NCBI GenBank assembly: GCA_031291845.1
Contig: JARLIH010000045.1
Coordinates: forward strand, 1-41,118
Length of the DNA stretch: 41,118 bases
Source: Isosphaeraceae bacterium
GTDB lineage: Bacteria; Planctomycetota; Planctomycetia; Isosphaerales; Isosphaeraceae
Direction: 5' to 3'
Shown here piece by piece: positions 26,923 through 35,495 of this stretch (the first letter of the stretch is position 1; every line of letters starts with the position of its first letter). A program made the translations under genes and the position numbers. Below the pieces are notes generated by a model. That model was given only the letters and a program-made list of their open reading frames with translations, was not told the origin of the DNA and made no database searches.

Positions 26923-28647
26923 CTAACCGGCAGCGGCCTCGAGGAGCGACCTGGCCCGCTCGACGAGTGCGGAGTCGTCCTGACGGCCGGCAATTTGTTG
27001 GGCACGATCCAGGAGCGGGCGAGCGTGATTGACGTAACCATTATCGAGAAGGGTCTCGGCCGCGTCGAGGGCGAGGCGCGCGTTCTCGGGATCGTGCGCG
27101 AGCAATCGCTGATACAGATCGACGGCGCCTTCGGGGTCGCCCGACCGTGCGCGAATCTCGGCCGACCAGACGTCGAACGTCCGGCGGTCGCGACCCGAGT
27201 TGAAGCTGCGTGCCTGATCGAGCCAATGCAGGGCCTCGTCGGCATGGCCGGCGCTCAGGGCTTCGCGAACGAGCGGAGCCACGAGCGCCGGCGTGTCGAG
27301 GCGGCCAAGACTCCTGGCATTGCGACGCGTGAGCTCCGAGGCGTATCGGGCCGAAAGCCGGTCGATACGGAGCGCTGCGGCCGACTCGTACGCTTCGGTC
27401 AAGCGCGCGTCGTCGAGGTCCGCAAGCACCAGGCGATCGAGGCCATCCTCGCTCATGCACGAAGTGTCGGCCGGGTCAACTGTCTCCGCGTCGGAAGGAT
27501 CGAGGCCCAGGCGACGGCGGAGCCGGTCGAACGGATAGCCCTGGTACAGGTTCGCGGTCCAGGCGCGTTCACCGAGTTGCTCGCGGAACCGTACAACCGC
27601 CGTCAACTGCGCGCGCATGATCGCGTTCCCACCGAGTGCGACGCGCGCGGCGACAAGCGGGCTCACGCCGTCGAGCGCGTGCCGGGGCTCATGGATCCAC
27701 ACATCCTCATAGTAATGCTCGACCGCCGCCCGTCGCAGCCGGTGCTCGTCCTCCCCCTCGATGTCGGCAGGGAGCCGGAAGTTCCAGAGGGCGGCATCCA
27801 GCAGCGGCAAGGGAAGGGGGACCGACTCCCTGCGCACCGGGCGCACGCGCTCGCCAAGCGCGGACGTGACCTCGCCGTACACATGGTCGAGCATCGCTGA
27901 GTCGGGGCTCGAAAGCCGGAGGCAACCAGGGAACTTGAGGACCTGAGCCAGCACTCGGGGAACGTCGCCGACCTCCAGTTTCGGACCCGCCGGCGGCATC
28001 GGGCGATCGAGCCAGGTGAACGCACGAGGCCCGGCGCTCGCGCCTGCGGGGGCAGCTACGGGATGAAGACCGGGGCAAGACGCGACCCAACTGTCGACCG
28101 TCGCGTCGTCGCATTCGAGCGTCCACGCGTACGCACGGTCGTCGGCCAATGCCTCCGCGCCGGTGCCGTGGCGAAGGACTTCGGCCAGGGTCCACGCCGC
28201 GACGGCTTGCTCGAATTTCGCGCCGGCCCTCAGGCAGACCACCTGGCGAAAGGTCTCGACGGCGTCTTGATTCCGACCCAACCAGGCGAGGCAGACCGCC
28301 AGGTTGTAGCGGGCGGCGTCATCGTCGGGATCCTGTTCCGCGAGTGTGGCAAACGCTTCGCTCGCATCGGACAGGTCGTCGAGGTCGCGCGCCTTGAACA
28401 GTTTGTCCCAGCGTTTCCGGCGGATGGGCGACCCCGGGGGCTCGAACCGAAGTGCCGTGCGCGCCGCGGCGGGGAGCTGTTGCGCTCGCTCCAAACCCTG
28501 AAGCGCCTGGACCGCGGGCGCGAAATCGGGCACGAACCCGAGGGCTCGACGCCAGGAGGCCCAGGCGGCGAGCGGGCGCTGAAGGCGATAATGCTCCTTG
28601 CCTTCTTCGACCAGTGACTGCGCCGTGGCATGGTCGGAGGACGACAT
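26923..28647 (-). CDS. TPR-containing protein, paralogue of the upstream SEC-C protein
   Basis: 574 residues, soluble, no signal peptide. TPR-like helices lie near residues 6-55 (SLVEEGKEHYRLQRPLAAW), near 95-160 (ARYNLAVCLAWLGRNQDAVE) and over the last ~110 residues (EGAVDLYQRLLAHDPENARLALDAAE). The middle (about 320-430) aligns with about 455-560 of the next gene upstream: LDGVSPLVAARVALGG matches LHGRTPLQAAAAGNAA, then come RLRRRLGLDP / RARLGIRCEPEID and LVLADLDDARLTEAYESA / LVPVDRLNDERLAALYRRA. It lacks the N-terminal SEC-C metal motif of that relative. The ATG at 28647 has GGAGAG nine bases upstream. The function is unknown; TPRs suggest protein-protein contact. Confidence 0.85.
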   Translation of the reverse strand: MSSSDHATAQSLVEEGKEHYRLQRPLAAWASWRRALGFVPDFAPAVQALQGLERAQQLPAAARTALRFEPPGSPIRRKRWDKLFKARDLDDLSDASEAFATLAEQDPDDDAARYNLAVCLAWLGRNQDAVETFRQVVCLRAGAKFEQAVAAWTLAEVLRHGTGAEALADDRAYAWTLECDDATVDSWVASCPGLHPVAAPAGASAGPRAFTWLDRPMPPAGPKLEVGDVPRVLAQVLKFPGCLRLSSPDSAMLDHVYGEVTSALGERVRPVRRESVPLPLPLLDAALWNFRLPADIEGEDEHRLRRAAVEHYYEDVWIHEPRHALDGVSPLVAARVALGGNAIMRAQLTAVVRFREQLGERAWTANLYQGYPFDRLRRRLGLDPSDAETVDPADTSCMSEDGLDRLVLADLDDARLTEAYESAAALRIDRLSARYASELTRRNARSLGRLDTPALVAPLVREALSAGHADEALHWLDQARSFNSGRDRRTFDVWSAEIRARSGDPEGAVDLYQRLLAHDPENARLALDAAETLLDNGYVNHARPLLDRAQQIAGRQDDSALVERARSLLEAAAG

Positions 28648-28760
28648 GCGGGATATCTCTCCGCGCTGGACGTGCCGCGAGTCGCGACGCGACGTGGTGC
28701 TCCTTGGGCCGAGGTCGAGGGTTCCGCACCCTGCGCGGACAACGTCCTTCCGACCGCGTT

Positions 28761-31013
28761 TCAGCGACCGGGAATAATGAGTTTCGATGGCCCGCTCTGG
28801 GACGGGGCCGCGGGCGCGTCGGAACCGGGCGTCCAGAGGGCGCCACCCCCTCCCTGCGCACCGGCGCCGGGGGTCCAGAGCCCGCCTCGCGTTGCGGCAA
28901 TACCGAGCTCACCGCGCGCCGTGGTCACGCGCGGGCCATACTCGGCCATCACGGCCTGGAGCACGCGCGTGTCGAGCAGAACATCGTCGGGGCGGTCGGG
29001 GTTCGGCCGCAATTCCACGAGTCCCAGGTCGAGCAACGTCGACAGCAGCAACTGCGCCGTCGCCGGCTGACCCTCATAGCGTTCGAGGGCGATCGCGAGT
29101 TCGGGCACCCAGGTTTCCGGCGGGACGGATCGCGCCTTGAGGCGAAGCTCCAAGAGGTCCCAGTGGGGCGTGTTAGCCGCGCGCTGGGGACCGGCGTCCG
29201 CCTGACGCCCGCGCCGGATCCACTCGAACGCCTCGTCGTTCCGGCCCAGGGCCGCCGCCGTGATCGCAAGGTCGGAGAAGATCGTGACGGCCGGGATCCC
29301 CACGCGCTCCCAGGCGTCAGGTCGCTCGGCCAGCAACTTCGCCGCACGCCTGAGGAGATCGATGAGCCCCAGGACCTGGGCCCGGCGATAGAGGGCCGCG
29401 AGGCGCTCGTCGTTTAGCCGGTCGACCGGCACCAGCCCGAGACGAGCCGGATGGAGCTGGCTGATCTCCACCGTTTCGGGGTCGATCTCCGGCTCGCAAC
29501 GGATGCCAAGGCGCGCCCGGATCGCCGGGAAGTCGATCTTGTCCCGCCAGGACTCTCGCGAGCTCTCGAGCTGACAGAGCGCAGCGCGAAGGGGGACGGC
29601 GGCGTTGCCGGCCGCAGCGGCCTGGAGCGGCGTTCGACCATGCAACGAAGGCAGCGGGGTTTGCGGCCACACGTCCTGGATCAGCTTGACCCCTTGCTCT
29701 TGATTGAGCCGGGTAATCGTCTCACGATCCACACCCTCGGGCAGGAGCCACTCCCAGGACAGGACGAGCGTCCCCCTCACGACCTGGTCCACAACCTTCG
29801 TACGCGGGTGCGCAGGGGCGATCGCGGTGCCCGCCAAGGCCCGGAAGCGGTCGACCAGGGCGTCCAGCCGGCCGTCGTCGTAAGTCTCCAGGGCGACGAT
29901 GTCTTGTCCGACGTGCACGTGGCCCACGAATCGCGGAATCTCGTCAGCGCGCAAATCAGGGCGGGAACTGATTGTGGGCCGGTCGAGCAACCCGAATTGG
30001 TCGACCTCGGGGGCGTTTGCGTCTGCGTCTTCGGAGTCGATCGGCCCGGTTTCCTCTTCGTGGACCGCAGGATCCGCGTTGAGAGCATTCAGGAGCGCCT
30101 CGCGGTCGCGCAACGGCCAGATGAGCTGCACTTCCTCCACCAAATCGTCCGCTTGCGGCGGCGCGATTTGCTGCCGAAGGCCCTCGAGATCGACAGCGTC
30201 CTCCGTTTCGCCCATGCGGTTGATGGCACGCCCAAGTGCTGCCGCCGCCCCCGCATTGTCAGCGATCCAGAGCCGGCAAAGGCCGGCATTACGGTCCGCG
30301 GCCGGGTTCGACGCAGGATCGGCCGAAAGCGATTCGAACGCCGCCGCCGCTGAGGACCAGAGCCCCTCCTCGGCCCACTGGAGTGCCTGGCCAAACCGCT
30401 GGCGCGCGTCGGCCGAGAGACCTGACGGGGCAGGGGACAGCGGGTAGTCGTACTTCTGCCACACCGAGACGGTGGGAGACGACTCGACCGTCCGGATGGC
30501 GGGGCTGGTGGTCGCCTCCTCGGCCGGACTGAGGCGCGATGCCAGCTTCAAGTGCGCCAGGGCCGCGAGTGCAAAACCACCCTCTGCGAGGAAGGTGCCC
30601 ACCAGGCGCGCCAGCGGCGCTGTGGCCGGGCGTCCGTTCGGGGGAAGGGCGGTCAAGACCTGCTGGAACTGAGCGGCTCCGGCCGCCGGACCTTCGGTTT
30701 CCAGCTCGAGCCGGGTGAGCAGCATTGCCGCGCCGACGTGCTGCGGCTGCTTGGCGAGTACCTGGCGTAACGTGTCCTTCGCCTCCTCGTGCTGGTGCTG
30801 TCGTAGCTGGTACAGCGCCTTCCGGGTCAACAGCCACGAGTTGCCGGGGTCCTTCTGCAAACCCTCCTCGACCACCGATAAGGCCGCCTCAACCTGGCCC
30901 CCTTCGAACAGGCGCTGCGCCCGCTCCGCGAACGGTTCGACCTTCTGGCAACACCACTTGAACTTTTGCCCGCTGCCGCAAGGGCAGGGCGCGTAGGGAT
31001 CGACCGCCGCCAT
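28761..31013 (-). CDS. SEC-C motif and TPR protein, function unknown
   Basis: 750 residues, soluble. The N-terminus is a SEC-C zinc-binding motif, DPYAPCPCGSGQKFKWCC, with C10, C12, C21 and C22. In SecA this motif binds zinc and SecB or ribosomes. TPR helices follow at about 28-130 (AQRLFEGGQVEAALSVVEEGL; ALYQLRQHQHEEAKDTLRQVL). The central part (about 455-560) is shared with the downstream paralogue and includes LHGRTPLQAAAAGN. The tail is Gly/Ala/Pro-rich with two LWTPG copies and ends SKLIIPGR. The ATG at 31013 has GAGGA nine bases upstream. The gene is first in a minus-strand run with its paralogue 113 bases downstream. A ribosome- or chaperone-linked role is conceivable from SEC-C, but that is inference. 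Confidence 0.87.
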   Translation of the reverse strand: MAAVDPYAPCPCGSGQKFKWCCQKVEPFAERAQRLFEGGQVEAALSVVEEGLQKDPGNSWLLTRKALYQLRQHQHEEAKDTLRQVLAKQPQHVGAAMLLTRLELETEGPAAGAAQFQQVLTALPPNGRPATAPLARLVGTFLAEGGFALAALAHLKLASRLSPAEEATTSPAIRTVESSPTVSVWQKYDYPLSPAPSGLSADARQRFGQALQWAEEGLWSSAAAAFESLSADPASNPAADRNAGLCRLWIADNAGAAAALGRAINRMGETEDAVDLEGLRQQIAPPQADDLVEEVQLIWPLRDREALLNALNADPAVHEEETGPIDSEDADANAPEVDQFGLLDRPTISSRPDLRADEIPRFVGHVHVGQDIVALETYDDGRLDALVDRFRALAGTAIAPAHPRTKVVDQVVRGTLVLSWEWLLPEGVDRETITRLNQEQGVKLIQDVWPQTPLPSLHGRTPLQAAAAGNAAVPLRAALCQLESSRESWRDKIDFPAIRARLGIRCEPEIDPETVEISQLHPARLGLVPVDRLNDERLAALYRRAQVLGLIDLLRRAAKLLAERPDAWERVGIPAVTIFSDLAITAAALGRNDEAFEWIRRGRQADAGPQRAANTPHWDLLELRLKARSVPPETWVPELAIALERYEGQPATAQLLLSTLLDLGLVELRPNPDRPDDVLLDTRVLQAVMAEYGPRVTTARGELGIAATRGGLWTPGAGAQGGGGALWTPGSDAPAAPSQSGPSKLIIPGR

Positions 31014-31145
31014 GAGACGAAGTCCTCGACCGGAGGAGAGACACGCCGCCGCAACTCGTTTCGTCGATCACAGTAGCAAACCGCCCCGCTGCTCGTCTAT
31101 CCTCTAAGGCCTCCGCTTCTGACCCGGCTCACTGCGCGAGGGATA

Positions 31146-32012
31146 ATGATGTCACCGACTCCGACCCAACGGCCCACTCCGCCAAGTTGCCGTGTGTGGC
31201 TTCGACGACGCTGCCTGGTCCTGTCCATGGTCGTGCTTTCGCTGGCCCTTACCATGGTTACGACGCGCAGCGCATGGGCCTGGGGCCGGATGGGACACCG
31301 AGTCGCCGGCCAACTGGCCGAATCGCGCTTGACCCCCGTCGCGCGCCGGTCCGTTCAGGAGCTGCTCGAACCGGGGGAGACGCTCGCGGATGCCTCCCTC
31401 TGGGCCGACGAGCAGAAGCGGGAAATCCCGGAGTCGGCGCCCTGGCATTACGTCAACGTCCCGATCACCGAGACTGGCTACAACCCGCGCTTCTGCCCTG
31501 ATACGGGGTGCGTCGTCTCGAAGATCCCGGAATTCCAGCGCACCCTCGCCGACACGACCGCAGGGCGCGCTGAGCGCGCCAGGGCCCTGCGGTTCTTGAC
31601 CCACTTCGTCCAGGACTTGCACCAGCCGGTGCACGTGGGCGACAACCGCGATCGGGGTGGTAACGACTTGCAGCTTCAGTACTTCGGCAAAGGGACAAAC
31701 CTGCACCGGATCTGGGACTTCGAGATGCTGGAACGCGGCGAGCTCAAGCTGAGCACGCTTTATGGCCAGGTGAGCGCACTGGTCACTCCCGAGCGAAGCG
31801 AGCAGTGGTCGAGCGGCAGCGCGATCGAATGGGCGAACGAGAGCTTCGTGCTCGCCCAGAAGGCATACCGCGCTCCGGGCGATGGCCGACTGCTCCGGGC
31901 GGGGGACAAGCTGGGCCAAGCGTACGAGGACACGTTCCTCGTCGTGGCGCGCGAGCGCATCGCCCGGTCGGGGGTCCGGCTCGCTTGGCTTTTGAACGGC
32001 ACTCTCAAGTAG
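31146..32012 (+). CDS. Secreted S1/P1-family nuclease
   Basis: 288 residues. This is a zinc-dependent single-strand nuclease or 3'-nucleotidase that acts outside the cytoplasm. A basic start and hydrophobic stretch (about 23-40) end in the signal cleavage SAWA/WGRMGH, which leaves Trp46 as the new N-terminus. That Trp is the zinc ligand that defines the family. The other ligands are visible: H51, D88 (LWADE), H101 (WHYVN), H153 and D157 and H163 (THFVQDLHQPVH), H187 and D191 (NLHRIWD). All are present, so it should be active. The ATG at 31146 is followed directly by a second ATG, and either could be used. It is divergent from the SEC-C gene and convergent with the TerC gene only 9 bases away. 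Confidence 0.94.
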   Translation: MMSPTPTQRPTPPSCRVWLRRRCLVLSMVVLSLALTMVTTRSAWAWGRMGHRVAGQLAESRLTPVARRSVQELLEPGETLADASLWADEQKREIPESAPWHYVNVPITETGYNPRFCPDTGCVVSKIPEFQRTLADTTAGRAERARALRFLTHFVQDLHQPVHVGDNRDRGGNDLQLQYFGKGTNLHRIWDFEMLERGELKLSTLYGQVSALVTPERSEQWSSGSAIEWANESFVLAQKAYRAPGDGRLLRAGDKLGQAYEDTFLVVARERIARSGVRLAWLLNGTLK

Positions 32013-32021
32013 GCGAACGAA

Positions 32022-32804
32022 TCAGCCGGCTTTGTTGGCGTCGCCGGGAACCGACTCGCTTTTTCCGACCTCGACCAGCGCTTCATCCTTTTTTGGGGCG
32101 GGCCTACCGCGGTACATCACGCTCGCAACGACGATCAGAAGCATGACACTCCAGAAGACGGGCTCGGGCAACTCTGACGGAATGAACTGCGCGTTCTTCA
32201 GTCCGCTCGCTATGAGCTTCACGCCGATCCACGCGACGAGAACGTAGGCCCCCGTGGTCAGGCCGTGAAATTTTTCGAGAAGGATGACAAAGCCACCCGC
32301 AACGAAGCGCATCGCAACAATACCGAGGATTCCGCCGAGATAGACCACGGCGAGCCTCCAAAATGGCCCGAACTTGCTCGGGGCCATGGCAACTGCGGCG
32401 ACGATCGAGTCGATCGAAAAGGCAATGTCCGCGAGCTCGACCGAGACGACCGTCGCCCAAAAACTGCGGGCGAGCCGTTCCGTGACCGTGTCGCCGTCGT
32501 CGCCTGACTTGGACTGCTTTGCGAGGAAGTGGGACCCGGCCAGGTAGAGCAGGTAAAGGCCGCCGACCACTTGGAATTGCCAAAACTGAAGCAATTTGGA
32601 CGACAGGACAATCGCGATCAGCCGGAAGACGAACGCGCCCCAGATCCCATAGCGCAGGGCCCGCCTCTGCTCGTGCCGGGGCAGGTGGCGGACCATGACG
32701 GCAAGCACCAGGGCGTTGTCCGCGCTCAGCAGGCCTTCGAGAAACACGAGTGAGGCGATCGTTCCCAGGACCAACGGTACGTCCGCGACGGCGATACCCC
32801 ACAT
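32022..32804 (-). CDS. TerC-family integral membrane protein
   Basis: 260 residues with about seven hydrophobic helices. The two inverted family motifs are present: FLEGLLSADNALVLA (E23, D29, N30) and SVELADIAFSIDSIVAA (E123, D126, D132). These acidic residues are thought to bind metal. TerC/YkoY/Alx relatives export Mn2+ or load metal onto exported proteins. I chose the ATG at 32804, nine bases after GAGGAG. The TTG at 32813 abuts that Shine-Dalgarno and is unlikely. The charged C-terminal tail (PAPKKDEALVEVGKSES) is cytoplasmic-looking. I found no recognisable yybP-ykoY Mn riboswitch upstream. Confidence 0.92.
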   Translation of the reverse strand: MWGIAVADVPLVLGTIASLVFLEGLLSADNALVLAVMVRHLPRHEQRRALRYGIWGAFVFRLIAIVLSSKLLQFWQFQVVGGLYLLYLAGSHFLAKQSKSGDDGDTVTERLARSFWATVVSVELADIAFSIDSIVAAVAMAPSKFGPFWRLAVVYLGGILGIVAMRFVAGGFVILLEKFHGLTTGAYVLVAWIGVKLIASGLKNAQFIPSELPEPVFWSVMLLIVVASVMYRGRPAPKKDEALVEVGKSESVPGDANKAG

Positions 32805-32994
32805 GCCAGTCAACTCCTCACGGCCGCAAGGGGGAACGCGCTTCGATCCACCGCGCTTGTTCGGTGCCGCCTGGAAACGGCAGCGCGGGGGCGGGATTCA
32901 GAATCCGCGTCGAGCCAGGTCATGGGGCCGCCCTTATCATCGATGCGGCGGCGACTGGGGTCAAGACGACGGGTCGCGAAAACGGGGCGGGAAG

Positions 32995-33351
32995 CTAGAA
33001 CGCCGAAAGCGCCGCGCGCTGGTCGCGGTCGATGGCAAACAAACGGTCGAGGTTTGAGGTGCGAAACACCTGCTGCAGGATCGGCGAGATCTCGCAGAGG
33101 CGCAAGCGGCCTCCCGTGCCGTCCACCCTGCGCTGGAGGAGGATGAGCTTGCTGAGGAGAGAACTGGAGATCAGGTTCACGTTCGTGAAGTCGAGGACCA
33201 CCCGGATCGGCCGGCCGTCGTTGGGGAGAGCCGTCGCCACCTGATCGGCCACTTCGCGGACGGTGCGTTCATCGAAAAGCTGATTGTCCTGAAAGCGGAT
33301 TACGGTGATCCCCTCCACATCCTGAACTTGGATTCGAGGCACGTTGGCCAT
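32995..33351 (-). CDS. STAS-domain protein (anti-sigma-factor-antagonist type), member 1
   Basis: 118 residues, a single STAS domain. IQVQDVEGITVIRFQDNQLFD forms the first strands, VVLDFTNVNLISSSLLSKLI is the phospho-switch region, and GGRLRLCEISPILQQVFRTSNLDRLF the last helices. Aligned to SpoIIAA (D-S-S-G-L-G), S64 falls at the phosphorylated serine. The ATG at 33351 has GGGAG seven bases upstream, so the longer frame from 33417 is not needed. A second STAS gene lies 120 bases upstream. No kinase, phosphatase or sigma factor is in the window, so the partner is unknown. Confidence 0.88.
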   Translation of the reverse strand: MANVPRIQVQDVEGITVIRFQDNQLFDERTVREVADQVATALPNDGRPIRVVLDFTNVNLISSSLLSKLILLQRRVDGTGGRLRLCEISPILQQVFRTSNLDRLFAIDRDQRAALSAF

Positions 33352-33471
33352 GACGAGGCTCCCAGGCGATGTGAAGGGCAACGACGATAGTTTCGGCCTT
33401 TCGCATGCGAGAGGCAATAACTCACCGGACGATTCCGGCCGAGTGCGCCGCCGAACGGAGAGGCAAGAGGG

Positions 33472-33879
33472 TCAAGTGCCGGACGGGACCGCGTCGCTCC
33501 CCTCGTTGCCGACGGTGCTATCATTCCGGCGGACCGCCGCGAGGGCGGCGTCCCGGTCGGCGAAAAACACGAAGAGCGAGACCAGCCGGCTGACCCGGAA
33601 CGACTCGTGCACGTGGGGGTCGACGTTGCAGAAGAAGACGCGTCCGCCGTGCTGCCGGATCAGTTTCTGCAGCGTGACGAAATGCCCCAGCGCAGCGGAC
33701 CCGGCCAAGCCGACGCCGGAGAGGTCGACCACGATGTCCGCTTTTCCCCGCGCCCGGATGTGCGACTCGTAATGGCTGCGCAAGTCCTGGATGGGCGCCG
33801 GGACCAGTCGTAGACAATCCCAAAACTCCGCGACCAGAACCCCGTCGATATTGTGGACCTGTACCATGGGCTTAAGCAT
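33472..33879 (-). CDS. STAS-domain protein, member 2, phosphoacceptor serine apparently lost
   Basis: About 135 residues from the ATG at 33879. The start is uncertain: an ATG at 33867 is also possible, neither has a good Shine-Dalgarno, and the frame is open to 34353. The STAS fold is clear: VQVHNIDGVLVAEFWD, IVVDLSGVGLAGSAALGHFVTLQKLI, GGRVFFCNVDPHVHESFRVSRLVSLFVFF. In the switch region the sequence reads G-S-A-A-L-G where SpoIIAA has D-S-S-G-L-G, so Ala62 replaces the serine that is normally phosphorylated. The C-terminus has about 18 unstructured residues. It precedes STAS member 1 on the same strand and is probably cotranscribed. Confidence 0.82.
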   Translation of the reverse strand: MLKPMVQVHNIDGVLVAEFWDCLRLVPAPIQDLRSHYESHIRARGKADIVVDLSGVGLAGSAALGHFVTLQKLIRQHGGRVFFCNVDPHVHESFRVSRLVSLFVFFADRDAALAAVRRNDSTVGNEGSDAVPSGT

Positions 33880-34333
33880 GGATCGGGGCTTTCGCGTGAA
33901 GGCTAGGTTGTCAGCAGTGAGCCGGGGCAATCCATCCGCCCGGATGCGAGAAGAGAACTCGGCCCAGAGGGAAACCGGGGGCACGGGCCGGCATCGCTTC
34001 GAAAGCGAAGCCGGTTTCGCTTCCCGAGATAATGGGTCGAGAAAGGTTATTGGTAACACCTCAGAATGGTGATCACAAGACCCGTCTTCGGGCCGGGGTT
34101 CCGATCGGGTCGTAGGAACTGGCGTGGCTTTGAAGCGCGAACCGGGAAAAGCCAGAGAATCGTCCTCCTCCCGGACGCCGGCCGTATGATATTCTAAGAG
34201 CATAGCGTGGATGGGCGTCCCGAACGGCGCGAACCAGGCCCGGCGGGGATGGCATAACATTCGCGGACGGTATATTTGGGCGCGGCGAGCCCACGGTCTC
34301 GAGGGATCGCCGGTAAGAAGGGATTGGACACCC
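33880..34333. other. Divergent intergenic region between STAS and DUF1573 genes
   Basis: It must hold the promoters of the minus-strand STAS pair and the plus-strand DUF1573 gene. A small hairpin GCTTCG-AAAG-CGAAGC lies at 33996-34011. TATGATATTCT near 34185 and TATATT at 34271-34276 look like -10 elements, but I find no matching -35 at 16-18 bases. The two flanking frames extend into this region without coding character. Confidence 0.45.
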
Positions 34334-35323
34334 ATGCGACGATTCGCGTTCATCCTGGCAGCCTCGGCCCTGCTGAGCGCCCATACGGCCGCCGCGCAGC
34401 AGTGGGTCGACTCGATTTTCCCTGAGCGCCAGTACGACTTCGGTACCGTGGCACGGGGTTCGAAGGTTCATCACTCCTTCAAGCTCATCAACCGCACCCG
34501 GTACGACATCCACATTATGAGCTGGCAGGCGAAGTGCGGCTGCACCGAAGTCAAGATCGGCGCCCAGGACATTCCACCCGGCACACAGACGACGATCGAC
34601 GCGGTCATCGACACCACCCGATTTCAAGGGTTCAAACCTTCCGGGCTAACCCTTCACATCGACCGGCCCGAGTACGCTCGGGTGGACCTGAACTTGTCGT
34701 GCTTCATTCGCGGCGACATCCTGGTGAACCCCGGACAGGCCGATTTTCAGGTCACCCCGCGCTCGAGCGAACGATCGGTCACGATGACGCTCAACTACTA
34801 CGGCGGACAGACCGGTTGGGGAGTGACCAAGATGGTCACCCAAAGCCCCCATGTCGTCGCCAAGATCGAGCAACAGAGCCGTACCGAAGGGCAAGTCAGC
34901 TACCTTTTGACCGCCACGCTCAAGCCGACCGTGCCGACCGGCTTCTTCAAAGACGAGATCACCCTCCACACGAACGACCCGTCAAGCCCGACCATCCCCG
35001 TGTCGGTCACCGCGGTCGTGCAGTCCGCGGTAACGGTTGCCCCCAGCATTCTCATGCTGGGCCACGTGAAACCGGGGGCGGAAATCAAGAAAACGGTCGT
35101 GGTGCGATCTTCCCAAAACTTTAAGCTGACCGCGCTCAAGGCGGACAAGCCCGACCTGACGGCCGCCTCCGACAACGAAACGGCTCAGCCCACTCACAAA
35201 GTGACGCTGACCTTCAAGGCGCCCTCCCAGCCGGGTCCGTTCAACGCCGTGATGGAAATCGGCACCGACTTGAAGGACGAGCCCCCGACGAAACTCACCG
35301 CGTTCGCAACGGTTACGCCCTGA
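34334..35323 (+). CDS. Secreted DUF1573-domain protein
   Basis: 329 residues. The signal peptide MRRFAFILAASALLSAHTAAA is cleaved before QQW, so the protein is exported. The DUF1573 domain follows: RQYDFGTVARGSKVHHSFKL (about 32-51) and KCGCTEV with C68 and C70. Two further beta-sandwich segments (about 130-220, ending LHTNDPSSPTIPVSV, and about 235-329) have the ASPM/SPD-2/Hydin-like look usual for planctomycete DUF1573 proteins. I chose the ATG at 34334 because it gives the signal peptide and has AAGGGA upstream; the longer frame from 34211 does not. A hairpin follows the stop. The function of DUF1573 is unknown; a structural envelope role is a guess. Confidence 0.9.
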   Translation: MRRFAFILAASALLSAHTAAAQQWVDSIFPERQYDFGTVARGSKVHHSFKLINRTRYDIHIMSWQAKCGCTEVKIGAQDIPPGTQTTIDAVIDTTRFQGFKPSGLTLHIDRPEYARVDLNLSCFIRGDILVNPGQADFQVTPRSSERSVTMTLNYYGGQTGWGVTKMVTQSPHVVAKIEQQSRTEGQVSYLLTATLKPTVPTGFFKDEITLHTNDPSSPTIPVSVTAVVQSAVTVAPSILMLGHVKPGAEIKKTVVVRSSQNFKLTALKADKPDLTAASDNETAQPTHKVTLTFKAPSQPGPFNAVMEIGTDLKDEPPTKLTAFATVTP

Positions 35324-35329
35324 GCCCTT

Positions 35330-35357
35330 TGTGGGGCCGGCAATGGCCGGCCCTACA
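35330..35357 (+). terminator. Palindromic hairpin after the DUF1573 gene
   Basis: TGTGGGGCCGGC (35330-35341) pairs with GCCGGCCCTACA (35346-35357) with one G-T wobble and loop AATG. It begins seven bases after the stop. There is no T tract. The TGTxGGGCCGGC arms resemble the other TAGGG palindromes in this window. Confidence 0.55.
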
Positions 35358-35403
35358 GATTGCCGGAAAGTGCTCCCGGACCGTGGCGGATTGGTACCAG
35401 GCC

Positions 35404-35436
35404 AAAAAAAAGAGCCTCTCCTGGCCGGAGAGGCTC
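35404..35436 (-). terminator. Intrinsic terminator of the small Cys/Tyr-rich protein gene
   Basis: On the minus strand GAGCCTCTCC pairs perfectly with GGAGAGGCTC (10 bp, 35436-35412, five-base loop) and is followed by eight Ts (35411-35404). This is the classic rho-independent form. It lies 60 bases past the stop at 35496. Confidence 0.92.
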
Positions 35437-35495
35437 AAGTTGGCAGTTCGGGGGTTCAACGTAAACGCCTGCGCAGCAGGCACTTTCGTCGGACG

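Noticed and set aside
32805..32994. A yybP-ykoY Mn riboswitch upstream of the TerC gene
   Set aside because: I looked for its conserved loops on the minus strand and did not find them.
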